This document shows positions 1 through 9,682 of a stretch of 64,000 nt of DNA, piece after piece; the stretch's first letter is position 1; each line of letters opens with the position of its first letter. Made by a program: the position numbers and the translations under genes. The stretch spans positions 1 through 64,000 of the forward strand of contig CALKXD010000151.1 in NCBI GenBank assembly GCA_938003855.1. Direction: 5' to 3'. This DNA is from an uncultured Granulosicoccaceae bacterium (GTDB lineage Bacteria; Pseudomonadota; Gammaproteobacteria; Granulosicoccales; Granulosicoccaceae). The notes beneath the pieces were generated by a model. That model did no database searches and was not told the origin of the DNA. It worked only from the letters and a program-made list of their open reading frames with translations.

Positions 1-141
1 GTTGTTTTTGTCAGGGTCTGAGCTGACATCAACCCCTCACCGGGGATGATGCTGGTGTTCTTTTATCCTGTCTGTTGAGGCAATAGTCCCGTATGAGATC
101 TGTGTTGGAGTGCACTACGTAGATCATGCCGTAAGCACACT

Positions 142-3100
142 CTAGAAGTTCGGCGACTCTGACCAGTATGTGCGTCGTGTCAAATTGACGGTAGGAGTAT
201 CAATAGTGTTGAGGCCCGTTACCGCGTCGACCGACCACTCATTTTCCGTGGTATCGCCACTGATTATTACTGACACTGAACCCGCGATGCCGGATTGATC
301 AATATCATCGTAGCGATTGCCGGGGTCGGTGCCATTAACCGGTGTTGCGTCAAGGAGGCTGACCACGTAACTGCGATTGTGGCCCGTTGCCGGTTGGCAG
401 GCGTCATTCGTCTGGCCACTTCCGTCCGGCAGGTAGGTGGCAAACACGACACTGTGATCAATGGTGACTGATGTCCCCAGTACTTTCTCTCCATTGTCGT
501 CAAGCTTTAACATCCATCCCGGGGCATCTTCCAATGCGTCTTTTGCGGCCAGGGCAATTTCGCTGTCTGTATTTTCAATATCATTAGCTGTCGCGTCATA
601 GAGGTCTGCCTCTTCAACAGCCCGGTATGTCGCTGGGTCTCCGGATGTTCCAATCCCGTAGGCTTCCGGCGCTTTGTAGACTTGATCCTGTCTGATCATA
701 TAGAAACGATTGTCGACATTGCTGCCCAGCGGATGCGATCGATTGCCGGAGCCAATGGAAAGCGTTAGAAAGGTCTTGCCCTGTTTTGCAGTAATGGCAA
801 CATCAGGCGGGTAGAAAAATCGCCGGTTGTTTTTTTCGTCTGATGCGGCCAGATCGGCGATAAGCCCGCCGGTAATTAAATCTGAGGCGCCGGTGGCGTC
901 GTGGTTGAAGTCGAATCGCCAGATTTGTCCTCCCAGATCCCCGATATACATCTGATCGGTTATACCGTCGCCGTCAACATCAACCAGACTCGGGTCAGAT
1001 GGCATGCTATAGAGCATCTGTGAGTAGTCCGAGCCTGTGTCAGTGGCGGTTTTCCAGATCAAAGAGCCATCTACAGCATCAACAATAAAAAGAGTATTGC
1101 CTATGGTATCGGCCGATCTAGTGGTCGCATAGTCCTGTGCGGGGTCATAGCCACCGCCGAATATTAATACGTCTTTTATTGTGCCGCCAATGTGTATTTT
1201 CGCTTTGGTTGGTTTGGACCAGGATTGTCCCAGTTCTGCAAAATCGCCGGAACCGCCTTTAATAGCCCATAAATACTTTGGATTATTTTTTTCGGTAACA
1301 TCCAGAGCATAGTAATTTTGTCCGCCCCGACGCATGCCAATGTACAGATAAGCCTGTTCTGTTTGTGAGTCGACAGTGCCATTACGGTTTGTATCATCCA
1401 CCCAGAGCGTAATATCGCCATCGAGTCCGTACGGCCTGACCAGGCCAGTGTTGTTCTCGTAGAAGACGTTCAGATTGCCCAGCAGGTCGGTGGGAATAAA
1501 CGAAAATAATTCGGACCCGTCGATGCTGCTGATTGCGTGCAGATACCCCTCGTTGGTGCCGACAAACACGACAGAGTCCGGTTCGCTTGTGGTGCTGTCG
1601 TAGGTCAGGATTGTCGGGCGTGAATGCAGCGGGTCGCCCATTTGCTGGCGGGTATCTGTTATTGAACCATCGCTGTCTTCGTCATCGACATCGACGCCAC
1701 GCGCCCAGGCCAGCAGGTTGCTTAGCTGATCACCGGTTTCAGTAAACCAGCTACCCAGTGCTGCAGCATTGTCTTCGTGGATCCGGTTGCGACTATCGAG
1801 CAAATAGTTGCCGCCGTTACCGGTGTAGGTGGTGAGCTTGCGAGTGGCAGCATCAAGCTCACCAGCGGCACCACCACGTTGCGTATAAGCACCGTCGGCG
1901 GTATCGCTCCAAAAGCTCTGAGCGTCTGCGGCGAAACTGGCCGTGCTGCGGTCTAGGGCGTTTTTGTTGTTCTGATCTTTGAGCGTGGGTGGACTGCCCG
2001 AGAAATTGTAGCGCTTCAGATTGCCCGGCCATCGCATAGAGTTAGTCGGCTGAAACAAGGCGAGGTAGGCGTCATCTCGGTGCGACATCTGGCTGAGCTG
2101 GTCGATGGTGACAGCCGGTGTAACAAAGGTTGTAGATTGATCGAATGCGGCATCCATGATTGACTCAAACGCTGTGAGCAATTGATCAGACGTACCTACC
2201 GAGTAGTAGCCTCCGCCACCGGCGGTTGCCATGTCGTCGAGCCAGGGCATATCGAGACTGAGGCCTATTGTGTGTGTAGTTATGCTGTTTATACCACGAA
2301 CGGTTGGGTAGTGATCGTTCTCCTTCATGTATTTAGCGAGCTCGATACCACAGTTGCCCCGGATTCTATTGTCCCCTCGATTAGTGGCGCAATCACTGCC
2401 GATATAGTCACCGATAGAAGGCCAGGAACTTCCACCGTAAGGTTCGCCGTCGGTCAGGAGGACAATATGGTTGCTTTGACACTGCACCAGCGGTGGCTGG
2501 CCGCTGCTGTTGATTTCCTCCATAACTATCGGTGCTTCACCGCGGAAATGGCGCATCGCCTCGAACATCGCGCTTTGCGTGGGTGTGCCACCAGAGGCGT
2601 ACAAGCTATCTATGTGGCTGATCAGTGAATCTCTCGATTCTGTCAGCGGTTTAATTTCATCTCGCAGGCTGAACTGACCACGAGTGTAACTGGAGTAGGT
2701 CATCAACCCGGCATTGAAACTGTCACTTGACTCCAGCAGTGTACTGAGTGCAACTTTGGTTCGCTCCAATCGTGTGCGCCACTTCTGGTCGAGGTGTTGT
2801 TCGACGATCTTGATTTCGGATTCGCTGAGCATTCGATCGTAGACGATCAGTTCTGCTAACTCATGGTCACTGACACCTCTGCCAAAATACATTCCGCCCG
2901 ATGATGCAGCCGGTGCCGCACCCGGATCGATAGCACTAAAACTGCCGTTGTTCAGTGATATACCGTTCTGGTTTCCCGCTACCGTCTTGAACGCAGTCAG
3001 CTGTGCTACTTCACCGACGGCGGTGGGACGGCGGATAATGGATCGATCGTTGCCAATACTGCCGGCGTCCCAGTACCAGTTGCGGTTATTGCTCCATGGG

Positions 3101-3675
3101 GTATGAAGGCTTATGCGGCCGGTATAAGAGGTGTCGTCACCATTGAAATTAAGAAAAAAATTTTTACTCTGAGCATTCTCCTGCTGGACAAGAAAAATAG
3201 TCGCTTCGCTCATGGTGCCGCCGAAAATATCGGGGCCGGTCATGATGTCGTCGGTGAAGCGCACAGTACTCAGTCCGTTGATATTGCCGAGTGTTGCAGT
3301 GGAGCCGGTCAGGTGATTTCCCTTGCCGGATTTATCCATCCATGTCGATACATAGCCGGAGAACCGGCCCCAGCTAGCGAGGTCCCCCTGTGCGTCCAGC
3401 AGGGTGTTCTTATCCGCCGCGTCCAGCCACAGAACATTACCCGGGATATCGGGCAAGGGTGTCCCGTCTGTCCAGTTCATTGATCCGGACACATCCACGA
3501 TAAACATAATGTTGGGTGGGATGTTTTCTGCGTTGAAAAATATTTCGGTATCGTCTGCTGTCGTTGTGTCGATTAACAGGCAAGTCATTGCGACGCCAAG
3601 CAGCACTGTGGCTTTTTTCTGTGGCGTGCGCGCAATGGAACCCGGCGACCGGGTAATAACGCAGTCGGCGGGCAC
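142..3675 (-). CDS. pilY1: PilY1-like pilus-tip / adhesin protein with split VWA domain
   Basis: Type IV pilus tip protein of the PilC/PilY1 family, expected to be exported and to act in pilus assembly and surface or calcium sensing. Numbered from the GTG at 3675: a hydrophobic signal segment at about 20-40; a VWA domain with MIDAS motif DVSGS at 61-65, GGTPT near 362 and LLTDG near 409; and a C-terminal PilC-type beta-propeller from about 680 (DPLHSRP, VFVGTNEGYLHA). An EF-hand-like calcium loop DVDGDGITD lies at 899-907 and a second acidic loop near 760. A LamG/concanavalin-like domain (about 76-299, WLDAAD, DKSGKGN) interrupts the VWA domain just after the MIDAS strand. Three starts are possible: GTG 3942, ATG 3762 and GTG 3675. 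I chose 3675 because AAGGAAG lies 11 nt upstream and it gives a normal signal peptide. No minor-pilin genes are adjacent. Confidence 0.85.
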   Translation of the reverse strand: MPADCVITRSPGSIARTPQKKATVLLGVAMTCLLIDTTTADDTEIFFNAENIPPNIMFIVDVSGSMNWTDGTPLPDIPGNVLWLDAADKNTLLDAQGDLASWGRFSGYVSTWMDKSGKGNHLTGSTATLGNINGLSTVRFTDDIMTGPDIFGGTMSEATIFLVQQENAQSKNFFLNFNGDDTSYTGRISLHTPWSNNRNWYWDAGSIGNDRSIIRRPTAVGEVAQLTAFKTVAGNQNGISLNNGSFSAIDPGAAPAASSGGMYFGRGVSDHELAELIVYDRMLSESEIKIVEQHLDQKWRTRLERTKVALSTLLESSDSFNAGLMTYSSYTRGQFSLRDEIKPLTESRDSLISHIDSLYASGGTPTQSAMFEAMRHFRGEAPIVMEEINSSGQPPLVQCQSNHIVLLTDGEPYGGSSWPSIGDYIGSDCATNRGDNRIRGNCGIELAKYMKENDHYPTVRGINSITTHTIGLSLDMPWLDDMATAGGGGYYSVGTSDQLLTAFESIMDAAFDQSTTFVTPAVTIDQLSQMSHRDDAYLALFQPTNSMRWPGNLKRYNFSGSPPTLKDQNNKNALDRSTASFAADAQSFWSDTADGAYTQRGGAAGELDAATRKLTTYTGNGGNYLLDSRNRIHEDNAAALGSWFTETGDQLSNLLAWARGVDVDDEDSDGSITDTRQQMGDPLHSRPTILTYDSTTSEPDSVVFVGTNEGYLHAISSIDGSELFSFIPTDLLGNLNVFYENNTGLVRPYGLDGDITLWVDDTNRNGTVDSQTEQAYLYIGMRRGGQNYYALDVTEKNNPKYLWAIKGGSGDFAELGQSWSKPTKAKIHIGGTIKDVLIFGGGYDPAQDYATTRSADTIGNTLFIVDAVDGSLIWKTATDTGSDYSQMLYSMPSDPSLVDVDGDGITDQMYIGDLGGQIWRFDFNHDATGASDLITGGLIADLAASDEKNNRRFFYPPDVAITAKQGKTFLTLSIGSGNRSHPLGSNVDNRFYMIRQDQVYKAPEAYGIGTSGDPATYRAVEEADLYDATANDIENTDSEIALAAKDALEDAPGWMLKLDDNGEKVLGTSVTIDHSVVFATYLPDGSGQTNDACQPATGHNRSYVVSLLDATPVNGTDPGNRYDDIDQSGIAGSVSVIISGDTTENEWSVDAVTGLNTIDTPTVNLTRRTYWSESPNF

Positions 3676-4173
3676 GGCACCGCCGTCTTCCTTAATAAGT
3701 CGGCCGGTTGGTGGGCGTAATCGCTGGCAACGATCGCGCAGTGCAATCAATAATCCTGTCATTCCATGATCCAGACGATGTTGATAAAGTTCAGCAGAGG
3801 CCGGTGTTCCGTCGGGCCATCTCCTTTTTAGGGGAGTACTGTATACAGCGGAGTCGGATCTACACACAAAGACCCGTTGATTTCCCCTGTAAGTATCGGC
3901 AAGCGATCCGGAATATTTGGTTATCTCTACCGATATACGCACCGGTCTGTGGTGTTATCGCCAGCCGTATGACGGTAACGTTGTGATCCTGGTGAGTTTG
4001 TTTGCCTGTGGTGGCAATGGAGATGCGGGCAAAGCGACAAGCGTGTGTCTGCTCTTTACCTCAGGCCTTTGTCTGTTAAAAGGCCTGTCGTCCTATTCCG
4101 GTCAATCAGCCGGCTCAGCCGGGTTTGTTGTCTTGCAATTTCCTGCAGACGGGCGGTCTGTTTGTCAGGGGTA
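3676..4173. other. gap between pilY1 start and ALDH end; one hairpin
   Basis: If pilY1 starts at 3675 this stretch has no gene. It must hold the pilY1 promoter and the end of the aldehyde dehydrogenase transcript, both on the minus strand. An 8-bp inverted repeat (AGGCCTTT 4063-4070 with AAAGGCCT 4079-4086, 8-nt loop) could end the dehydrogenase mRNA, but no T-tract follows it on that strand. A second, shorter GCCGG hairpin lies near 4109-4122. Confidence 0.4.
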
Positions 4174-5655
4174 TCAATCGGGTTTTGGGATATCAAGATT
4201 GACGGTAACGCTCTTCTTTTGCGTAAAGCTGTCGAGCATACTTTCCAGTGAATACTCACGGCCGATACCGCTTTGCTTAACGCCACCGTAGGATTGACCG
4301 GGTAGCTGCCCGATACCCTGATTGACCTGTACCCAACCGGCTTCTACCCGATGTGCAGTGCGCAGGGCCTGACCGATATCGCGCGACCAGACGAACGCAG
4401 CCAGGCCATAGTGACTATCGTTTGCCATACGTACCACCTCATCTTCATCGCTCCAGCGTATTGCCATTAATACCGGACCGAAAATCTCTTCCCGGGATAA
4501 ACGCCAGTCGTTGCGGGCATCGGCGAAGATGGTCGGCCGCGCAAAATACCCTTCGCTCAGTGGGCCTTGCGTGTCCGGCATGCCACCGGTGACGAGCCGT
4601 GCATCGGGGAGCGACAGTCCTTCGTCTATGTAGCTGCAAACCTTGTCGAATTGCTTTTTGTTGATGATCGCTCCCATATCGGTTGCCTCATCGAGCGGGT
4701 CCCCCATTTTAAGTGTTGACGCTTTTGCCGCCAGTTTGTCCAGAAAGGAGTCATAGATATCTTCGTGCAGGAACAACCGTGAACCCGCAGTGCACGACTG
4801 GCTTTGGCGGGTAAAGCGCATAGCGGAGATAATGCCGTCCACCACCCAGTCGTGGTTGGCATCGGCAAAAACAATCGATGGACTCTTGCCACCAAGTTCC
4901 AGTGATATGGGTGCGACACGCTGCGAGGCCGCCTGCATGATTGATTTGCCGACAGCGGTTGATCCGGTAAAGGACAGCTTCAGGATATCGGGATGCTCTG
5001 CCATTGCGGCACCGCATTCGTGGCCCAGACCGGTAAGTACATTGAGCACAGCGGGGGGCAGAACTTCGTCGCACGCTTTAGCCACTAACAGTACCCCCAA
5101 AGGTGCATCCTCGGCGGTTTTAAGTACCATGGTGTTGCCGGCGCACAATGCCGGGGCGATTTTCAGTGCGGCTAACAACACAGGTGCATTCCACGGAATG
5201 ATGGCACCGACGACGCCGATCGGTTCACGCCGTGAGTAACTCAGCATGCTTTCGTTAATAGGAATCTGCTCGCCTTTCAGCTCGCCGGCAAGTCCACCGA
5301 AATAGCGAAATATATCGGCCGCGGCAATGGCTTCGGGTCTGGCCTGGGTGCGAATAGCATTGCCAGTTTCCATGGCGATGGTGTGTGCCATCGCTTCTAT
5401 GCGCTGCTCCAGCAGTTCGGCGATTTTCAGCAATAGCCTGCCTCGTTCGCGCGGGGCAACGCGACACCAGTCTGTAAAGGCTTTTTGTGCGGCGGTAACC
5501 GCGTTGTTGACATCGTCGGCCTGCGCTCTTGGCACCGACGCTACAATGCGGCGTCTGCCCGGGTTTTCAACGTCAATGGTCTGACCGGCAAGTGCATCGG
5601 TCCACTGACCGGCGATTAACATCTGATGGTGGGTTACGGAGGTTTGGTCGTGCAT
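4174..5655 (-). CDS. NAD(P)-dependent aldehyde dehydrogenase
   Basis: Aldehyde dehydrogenase superfamily enzyme of 493 residues, the usual length, oxidising an aldehyde to its acid in the cytoplasm. Visible family motifs are PWNAP (about 154-158), the cofactor-binding SFTGSTAVGK (about 229), the general base Glu253 in LELGGKSP, the nucleophile Cys288 in QSCTAGSRL, and EEIFGPVL near the C-terminus. A longer reading to 5790 would overlap the DUF3422 gene and lacks homology-like sequence, so I start at the ATG at 5655 (MHDQ). The DUF3422 gene is upstream on the same strand with a 113-bp gap. The substrate cannot be told from the sequence; resemblance is to betaine-aldehyde or gamma-glutamyl-semialdehyde-type enzymes rather than to a class with a fixed substrate. 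Confidence 0.9.
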   Translation of the reverse strand: MHDQTSVTHHQMLIAGQWTDALAGQTIDVENPGRRRIVASVPRAQADDVNNAVTAAQKAFTDWCRVAPRERGRLLLKIAELLEQRIEAMAHTIAMETGNAIRTQARPEAIAAADIFRYFGGLAGELKGEQIPINESMLSYSRREPIGVVGAIIPWNAPVLLAALKIAPALCAGNTMVLKTAEDAPLGVLLVAKACDEVLPPAVLNVLTGLGHECGAAMAEHPDILKLSFTGSTAVGKSIMQAASQRVAPISLELGGKSPSIVFADANHDWVVDGIISAMRFTRQSQSCTAGSRLFLHEDIYDSFLDKLAAKASTLKMGDPLDEATDMGAIINKKQFDKVCSYIDEGLSLPDARLVTGGMPDTQGPLSEGYFARPTIFADARNDWRLSREEIFGPVLMAIRWSDEDEVVRMANDSHYGLAAFVWSRDIGQALRTAHRVEAGWVQVNQGIGQLPGQSYGGVKQSGIGREYSLESMLDSFTQKKSVTVNLDIPKPD

Positions 5656-5768
5656 GGCGTTGTGTTGTCCGGAAGTTTTTTCCGATGTTACCGCAGTTTC
5701 TGCGTTTGGTAGAATTTTGCTGCTGCATCGGTGATGGTGCCGCAGCTGATCTGGCGGCGTCGCAAAGG

Positions 5769-7022
5769 CTAGTGGAATTCTTTTTCCCACTTAGTGCGTT
5801 TGTAGTGCAGGAAAGACCAGACGCAGGCCAGTACGATCGGCACGCTCAAGGCAATGGCTAGGTTCTGCGACACCGGCAGCCAGCTTTTTACGCCTTTCAT
5901 CGCGTACGAGATCAGCCCGATTGTGTAGTAGGTTATGGCGACAGCGGACAACCCTTCGACCGCCTGTGCGATAACCACTTGCTGCCGGTGCCTTGCGTCC
6001 ATAGATTTTAGCAGTGCCTGGTTATCGCGGTTCAGGCCGATATCAATGCGGGTGCGCAACAGAGTCAGAGCGTTGTTGAGGTCTTCTGCCAGTGTCGTCT
6101 GTCGCTTCGCCACGCTGTCTATGGTTGCCATGCCGGGTTCCAGTCGCGAGCGTACAAAGCCACTGATGGTCTGCAGCTTGTGGTCTTTTTTTTCCTCGAG
6201 GGAATCGAGCCGCTGCTGAGCCAGATCAAAGTAGGCGCGACTGGCCGAGAAACGAAAGCGGGTGTCGGCAAGCAGCCGGTTGTTGTCCTGCGAGAGCTGC
6301 GTCAGTGTATTGAATAGATCCTGGTAGTGTTCTGACCGGTCGGTGTTCATTTGAGTGATCACCTGATTAACACCGCGCTCAAGTGACTGAAGTCTCTCGC
6401 TGCAGCGTCGGGCTGCCGGCAAGCCAAGCAGGCACATGGTTCTATAGGTCTCCATCTCAAGCAGCCGCTGTACTCTTCTGCCAGTCTCTTCCTCAGGGCC
6501 GTTTTGCGCATGAACAACATACACCAGGCAGCCGTCATAGTTCGGTACCAATGAGGATCGAACCTTGATTGCTCCGCGCATCGATCCGCCGTAGACGGTG
6601 TGATTCTCTGGAAGCTGTTCCTGCAGTCTGGTTTCAGAGTCGCACATAATGATTTGCGTCATGGCGATCATCTCCACCCGTGATGTACCGAGCAGAGAAT
6701 CGAGGACGGTATAGATGTCGTCGCGGGTGTTGCCCCCTCGCGTCTGGCAGGTTAACGATATAAACTCGGTATGGTGTTCGAGCTTGATGCGTACTTTGTC
6801 GAATGTTCTGGTGTAGTGGCGTCGTGAAGAACCGGTTGTCCCGGAGTCAAGTTTTTCCACCAGCCGGTTTAGGTCGGCGTCGTTACAGGAGAAGCCCAGA
6901 TGCACAATAAAGTCAGTCGAAGAGACTGGCAGTGAAGGTCGTGCATGGGGTTCGGTGATTACCGCCTCGCGGTCGGGGTGGTACCTCCAGCGGGGCTGCT
7001 CCGTCGATGAGTGGGTGTTCAT
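5769..7022 (-). CDS. DUF3422 family membrane protein
   Basis: Member of the uncharacterised proteobacterial DUF3422 family (417 residues, normal length). The N-terminal HARPSLP-type signature (about residues 26-32) is family-typical. A helical, probably coiled middle region runs over about 200-340. Two hydrophobic segments near the C-terminus (TYYTIGLISYAMKG, then about 385-405) should anchor it in the inner membrane, ending in a basic tail. The function is not known for the family. It starts with ATG at 7022, head-to-head with the CoA-transferase gene. The aldehyde dehydrogenase follows on the same strand and may share its transcript. Confidence 0.85.
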   Translation of the reverse strand: MNTHSSTEQPRWRYHPDREAVITEPHARPSLPVSSTDFIVHLGFSCNDADLNRLVEKLDSGTTGSSRRHYTRTFDKVRIKLEHHTEFISLTCQTRGGNTRDDIYTVLDSLLGTSRVEMIAMTQIIMCDSETRLQEQLPENHTVYGGSMRGAIKVRSSLVPNYDGCLVYVVHAQNGPEEETGRRVQRLLEMETYRTMCLLGLPAARRCSERLQSLERGVNQVITQMNTDRSEHYQDLFNTLTQLSQDNNRLLADTRFRFSASRAYFDLAQQRLDSLEEKKDHKLQTISGFVRSRLEPGMATIDSVAKRQTTLAEDLNNALTLLRTRIDIGLNRDNQALLKSMDARHRQQVVIAQAVEGLSAVAITYYTIGLISYAMKGVKSWLPVSQNLAIALSVPIVLACVWSFLHYKRTKWEKEFH

Positions 7023-7177
7023 AGCAGTAGTAAATGGTCAGAGTCGTGTTTCGACTGTACAACAATGCCTGTTACAGGGCAGCTGTTTTCAACAGGCAAA
7101 AATCGGCTGGTTACGATAGCGGGTGGTGTATAGATGAAAATGACTGGACAAAATTACCACTGGCTGTGGGCTGTCTT

Positions 7178-8584
7178 GTGACTGAGATCAATGGCGGGCT
7201 GGCCGAGTTATTAACGCTTAGCGATGATTTAACCGGTAACGTCACAATCAATCGAGGTGCCCCGGTTTATCCCGGAGACTTCAGACTAGCTGAAACTGCC
7301 GCCACGGTATTAGCCGCCGTAGCCTCGGCGGTGAGTTCTGTCTGGCAGCTGAAAACCGGTCGCAGTCAGGGTGCGGAGGTAGATACGCGGTGTGCGGCAG
7401 CAGCAATCGATAGCTATCGTTTTCTGCAGCAACGCGGGTGTGACGGGCAGTACCGGACGCTTGAAAATTCCGCCGCCGCAGACAATGCCTACCGGATTAC
7501 ACAGCCATTCCTGACTCGTGACAAGCGCTGGTTTTTACCGCATTTCGGGATGTTGCACCTGAAGCAGAAGATGCTTGGGTTGCTGCAGTGCACTGATACC
7601 CCCGAGGCGGTGGCCGGCGCGGTTGCAAGATGGGATGCCGTTGCGCTTGAGGATGCCGTTGCCGCAATCGGTGCCTGTGGTGGCGTGGTACGCACGGTGG
7701 ATGAATGGCGCAGCCATCCACAGGGGCGTGCGATGATCAGGACACCAGTGGTCGATATAGAAAAAATAGCCGACAGCGAACCGCGGCCTTTCAATGACAG
7801 AGGTGCGCCTCTGCACGGTATTCGAGTGCTTGATCTGACCCGGATATTAGCCGGCCCCGTGGCGGCGCGAACCTGTGCCGAGCAGGGGGCGGATGTGCTT
7901 ATGGTGGCCGCACGTCGCACGCCACAGATAAAAAACTTTGTGATGGATTTGTCGCACGGCAAGCGCAGTTGTTTTCTGGACCTTGATAGTCCCTGTGATG
8001 CAGACCTGCTGCGAGCCTTAGTGTCACAGTGCGATGTGTTTTCGCAAAGTTATCGCCCTGGTGCCCTGCAGGCACGAGGCTTTGGTGCCTGCGAACTCGC
8101 GACAATTCGCCCTGGTATTATTTACCTGACCACCAGTTGCTATGGCCCGCAGGGCCCGTGGGCTGCGCGTGCCGGGTGGGAGCAGGTGGCGCAGGCAGTA
8201 AGCGGGGTGTGTAATCGGGTTGATCCGCTACGGCCCGGTTTGTTGCCGGTCAATGCTTGCGACTACCTGACCGGTTATCTTGGCGCTTATGGCATATTGC
8301 TGGCGCTGTTGCGCCGCGCTCGTGAGGGGGGCAGTTACCACGTCAATGTCTCGTTATGTCAGTCGGCATCGTTTCTACTGCGCCAGACGCCGCGACCAGT
8401 GACTGATCAGGCTCTAGAGCTCAGTACTGATGAAATAGCCGCTATGCAGATAACCACTGAAACACCTTATGGCTCGCTTAGACACCTGAGCCCGGTGATT
8501 AATTTCAGTGAGACGGAATCGCTGTGGCGGCATCCGTCACCGGCGCTTGGAGGTGATCAGCCGGAGTGGCTGGAAAATCCCTGA
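7178..8584 (+). CDS. CaiB/BaiF class III CoA-transferase family protein
   Basis: Family III CoA-transferase-like protein, which moves CoA between carboxylic acids by way of an aspartyl intermediate. The core signature GIRVLDLTRILAGP begins near 7817 and is followed by ADVLMV and FVMDLSHGKRS. The catalytic Asp is the one in NACDYLTGYLGAYG (about 8260), the equivalent of CaiB Asp169. The N-terminal third resembles a second, degenerate CaiB half, as in two-domain family members. The open frame extends to ATG 7034, but that leaves only 11 bp to the divergent DUF3422 gene and adds sequence unlike the family. I therefore prefer GTG 7178, with no strong ribosome site at either. The substrate is unknown. 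It converges with the discoidin-domain gene 20 bp downstream. Confidence 0.8.
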   Translation: MTEINGGLAELLTLSDDLTGNVTINRGAPVYPGDFRLAETAATVLAAVASAVSSVWQLKTGRSQGAEVDTRCAAAAIDSYRFLQQRGCDGQYRTLENSAAADNAYRITQPFLTRDKRWFLPHFGMLHLKQKMLGLLQCTDTPEAVAGAVARWDAVALEDAVAAIGACGGVVRTVDEWRSHPQGRAMIRTPVVDIEKIADSEPRPFNDRGAPLHGIRVLDLTRILAGPVAARTCAEQGADVLMVAARRTPQIKNFVMDLSHGKRSCFLDLDSPCDADLLRALVSQCDVFSQSYRPGALQARGFGACELATIRPGIIYLTTSCYGPQGPWAARAGWEQVAQAVSGVCNRVDPLRPGLLPVNACDYLTGYLGAYGILLALLRRAREGGSYHVNVSLCQSASFLLRQTPRPVTDQALELSTDEIAAMQITTETPYGSLRHLSPVINFSETESLWRHPSPALGGDQPEWLENP

Positions 8585-8604
8585 GGTGGCGTCGACTGTT
8601 GTCG

Positions 8605-9510
8605 CTATGGATCGCTGTAGAGCAAATCCAGCGGCCAGGCCGGGCCCAGCTCAAAGCAGCCGGCAGCGCCTCTGTCGACGCGTCCCGGGCAGCCACTTTG
8701 AAGATTTTCGTCAGGGGCGTTGTTGGCTGGGCCATGTCCGCAGGCTATGGTGTTATAGGGGATACGGTCACTGATTCGACCAGTGCCGAAGGTGGCTTTG
8801 ATATCCTCGCAGATCTGCACAACGCTCCGACGTTGCCCGTCCGGGGTACTGACCATTATCTCACCGATGCCGTGGTCGTAGTTCGTTGAATCACAGTAAC
8901 AAATGCCATCGACAGCGTAACTGTCGCGCCAACCGGCAACAGGCCTCCAGTGCCGGTTAGTTGTCTGTCTGTTGTTATGTGTCACTTCAGGGGTTGAATC
9001 TATAACGTCAGCATCGGCGGTTGCAGTGCTTGCAGCATGCACGTTTATTTCGTGTATCGACCACCAGTGATGCGCGTCGTTGCCGGTTTGCTCAACACGG
9101 ATTGAGCGGGCCGGTCGCGGTGCGAATTGAATGACCGTATTACCGTCCGGGTCACCATTGCCTGTGGCTGCCACTGTGTCCGCAGTGTGGTCGTTCTGCC
9201 CGGTGGTGATATATACAATATATGAGCGCGGTTGATCGTTATCACTCGGGGTCGATCCCAGTACGATGCGATCTATCGTTTGCAGGTGGTTCAGGTGGAC
9301 AGTAAAGGATTGCCCCGGGCTCTGTGGTTGCCGGGTGGTCCAACGAGTCGCGCTGTTGCCGTCTATGGCAAAGTGCCGGTCCGTTGTGTTGTGGCTGCTC
9401 GCCAGCGTCCAGCCGTTGCGATCTATCAGTGCCGCAGCGGCTGACTGCGAGAAAAGTATCAGGGCCAGAGGCAGGGCCGGAATCAAGCGTATTGGAGTTT
9501 GCTTTTTCAT
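8605..9510 (-). CDS. secreted discoidin (F5/8 type C) protein with six-Cys C-terminal module
   Basis: Exported 301-residue protein. A signal peptide (MKKQTPIRL, hydrophobic to about residue 26) precedes an F5/8 type C (discoidin-like) carbohydrate-binding domain at about 28-160, with features AIDGNSATRW and IDRIVLG. A short linker leads to a C-terminal module at about 194-299 with six cysteines (204, 206, 234, 257, 274, 285). The same module occurs inside the Kelch/RTX protein at 26364-28727. The frame also opens at GTG 9525, but ATG 9510 gives a cleaner signal peptide. It probably binds polysaccharide at or outside the cell surface. No catalytic motif is seen. Confidence 0.8.
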   Translation of the reverse strand: MKKQTPIRLIPALPLALILFSQSAAAALIDRNGWTLASSHNTTDRHFAIDGNSATRWTTRQPQSPGQSFTVHLNHLQTIDRIVLGSTPSDNDQPRSYIVYITTGQNDHTADTVAATGNGDPDGNTVIQFAPRPARSIRVEQTGNDAHHWWSIHEINVHAASTATADADVIDSTPEVTHNNRQTTNRHWRPVAGWRDSYAVDGICYCDSTNYDHGIGEIMVSTPDGQRRSVVQICEDIKATFGTGRISDRIPYNTIACGHGPANNAPDENLQSGCPGRVDRGAAGCFELGPAWPLDLLYSDP

Positions 9511-9682
9511 GGAGACCGGGTCCACGGATGTCGGGTCGATGCACCAGAGTATAGTCGGTGGAATCTGAACCGGGCGCGGGTCAGTGTTGCGTAGCGTTAG
9601 TCACTGCCCCCTGACCTGATCGAATGCGGTCGCTGCAGGCAGGTAACCGGATAGCCTTCGGCAACCCGGCTTGCCTCTTTTG

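Noticed and set aside
5656-5790. Longer N-terminus for the aldehyde dehydrogenase
   Set aside because: It overlaps the end of the DUF3422 gene and adds residues unlike the family; ATG 5655 gives the usual length.
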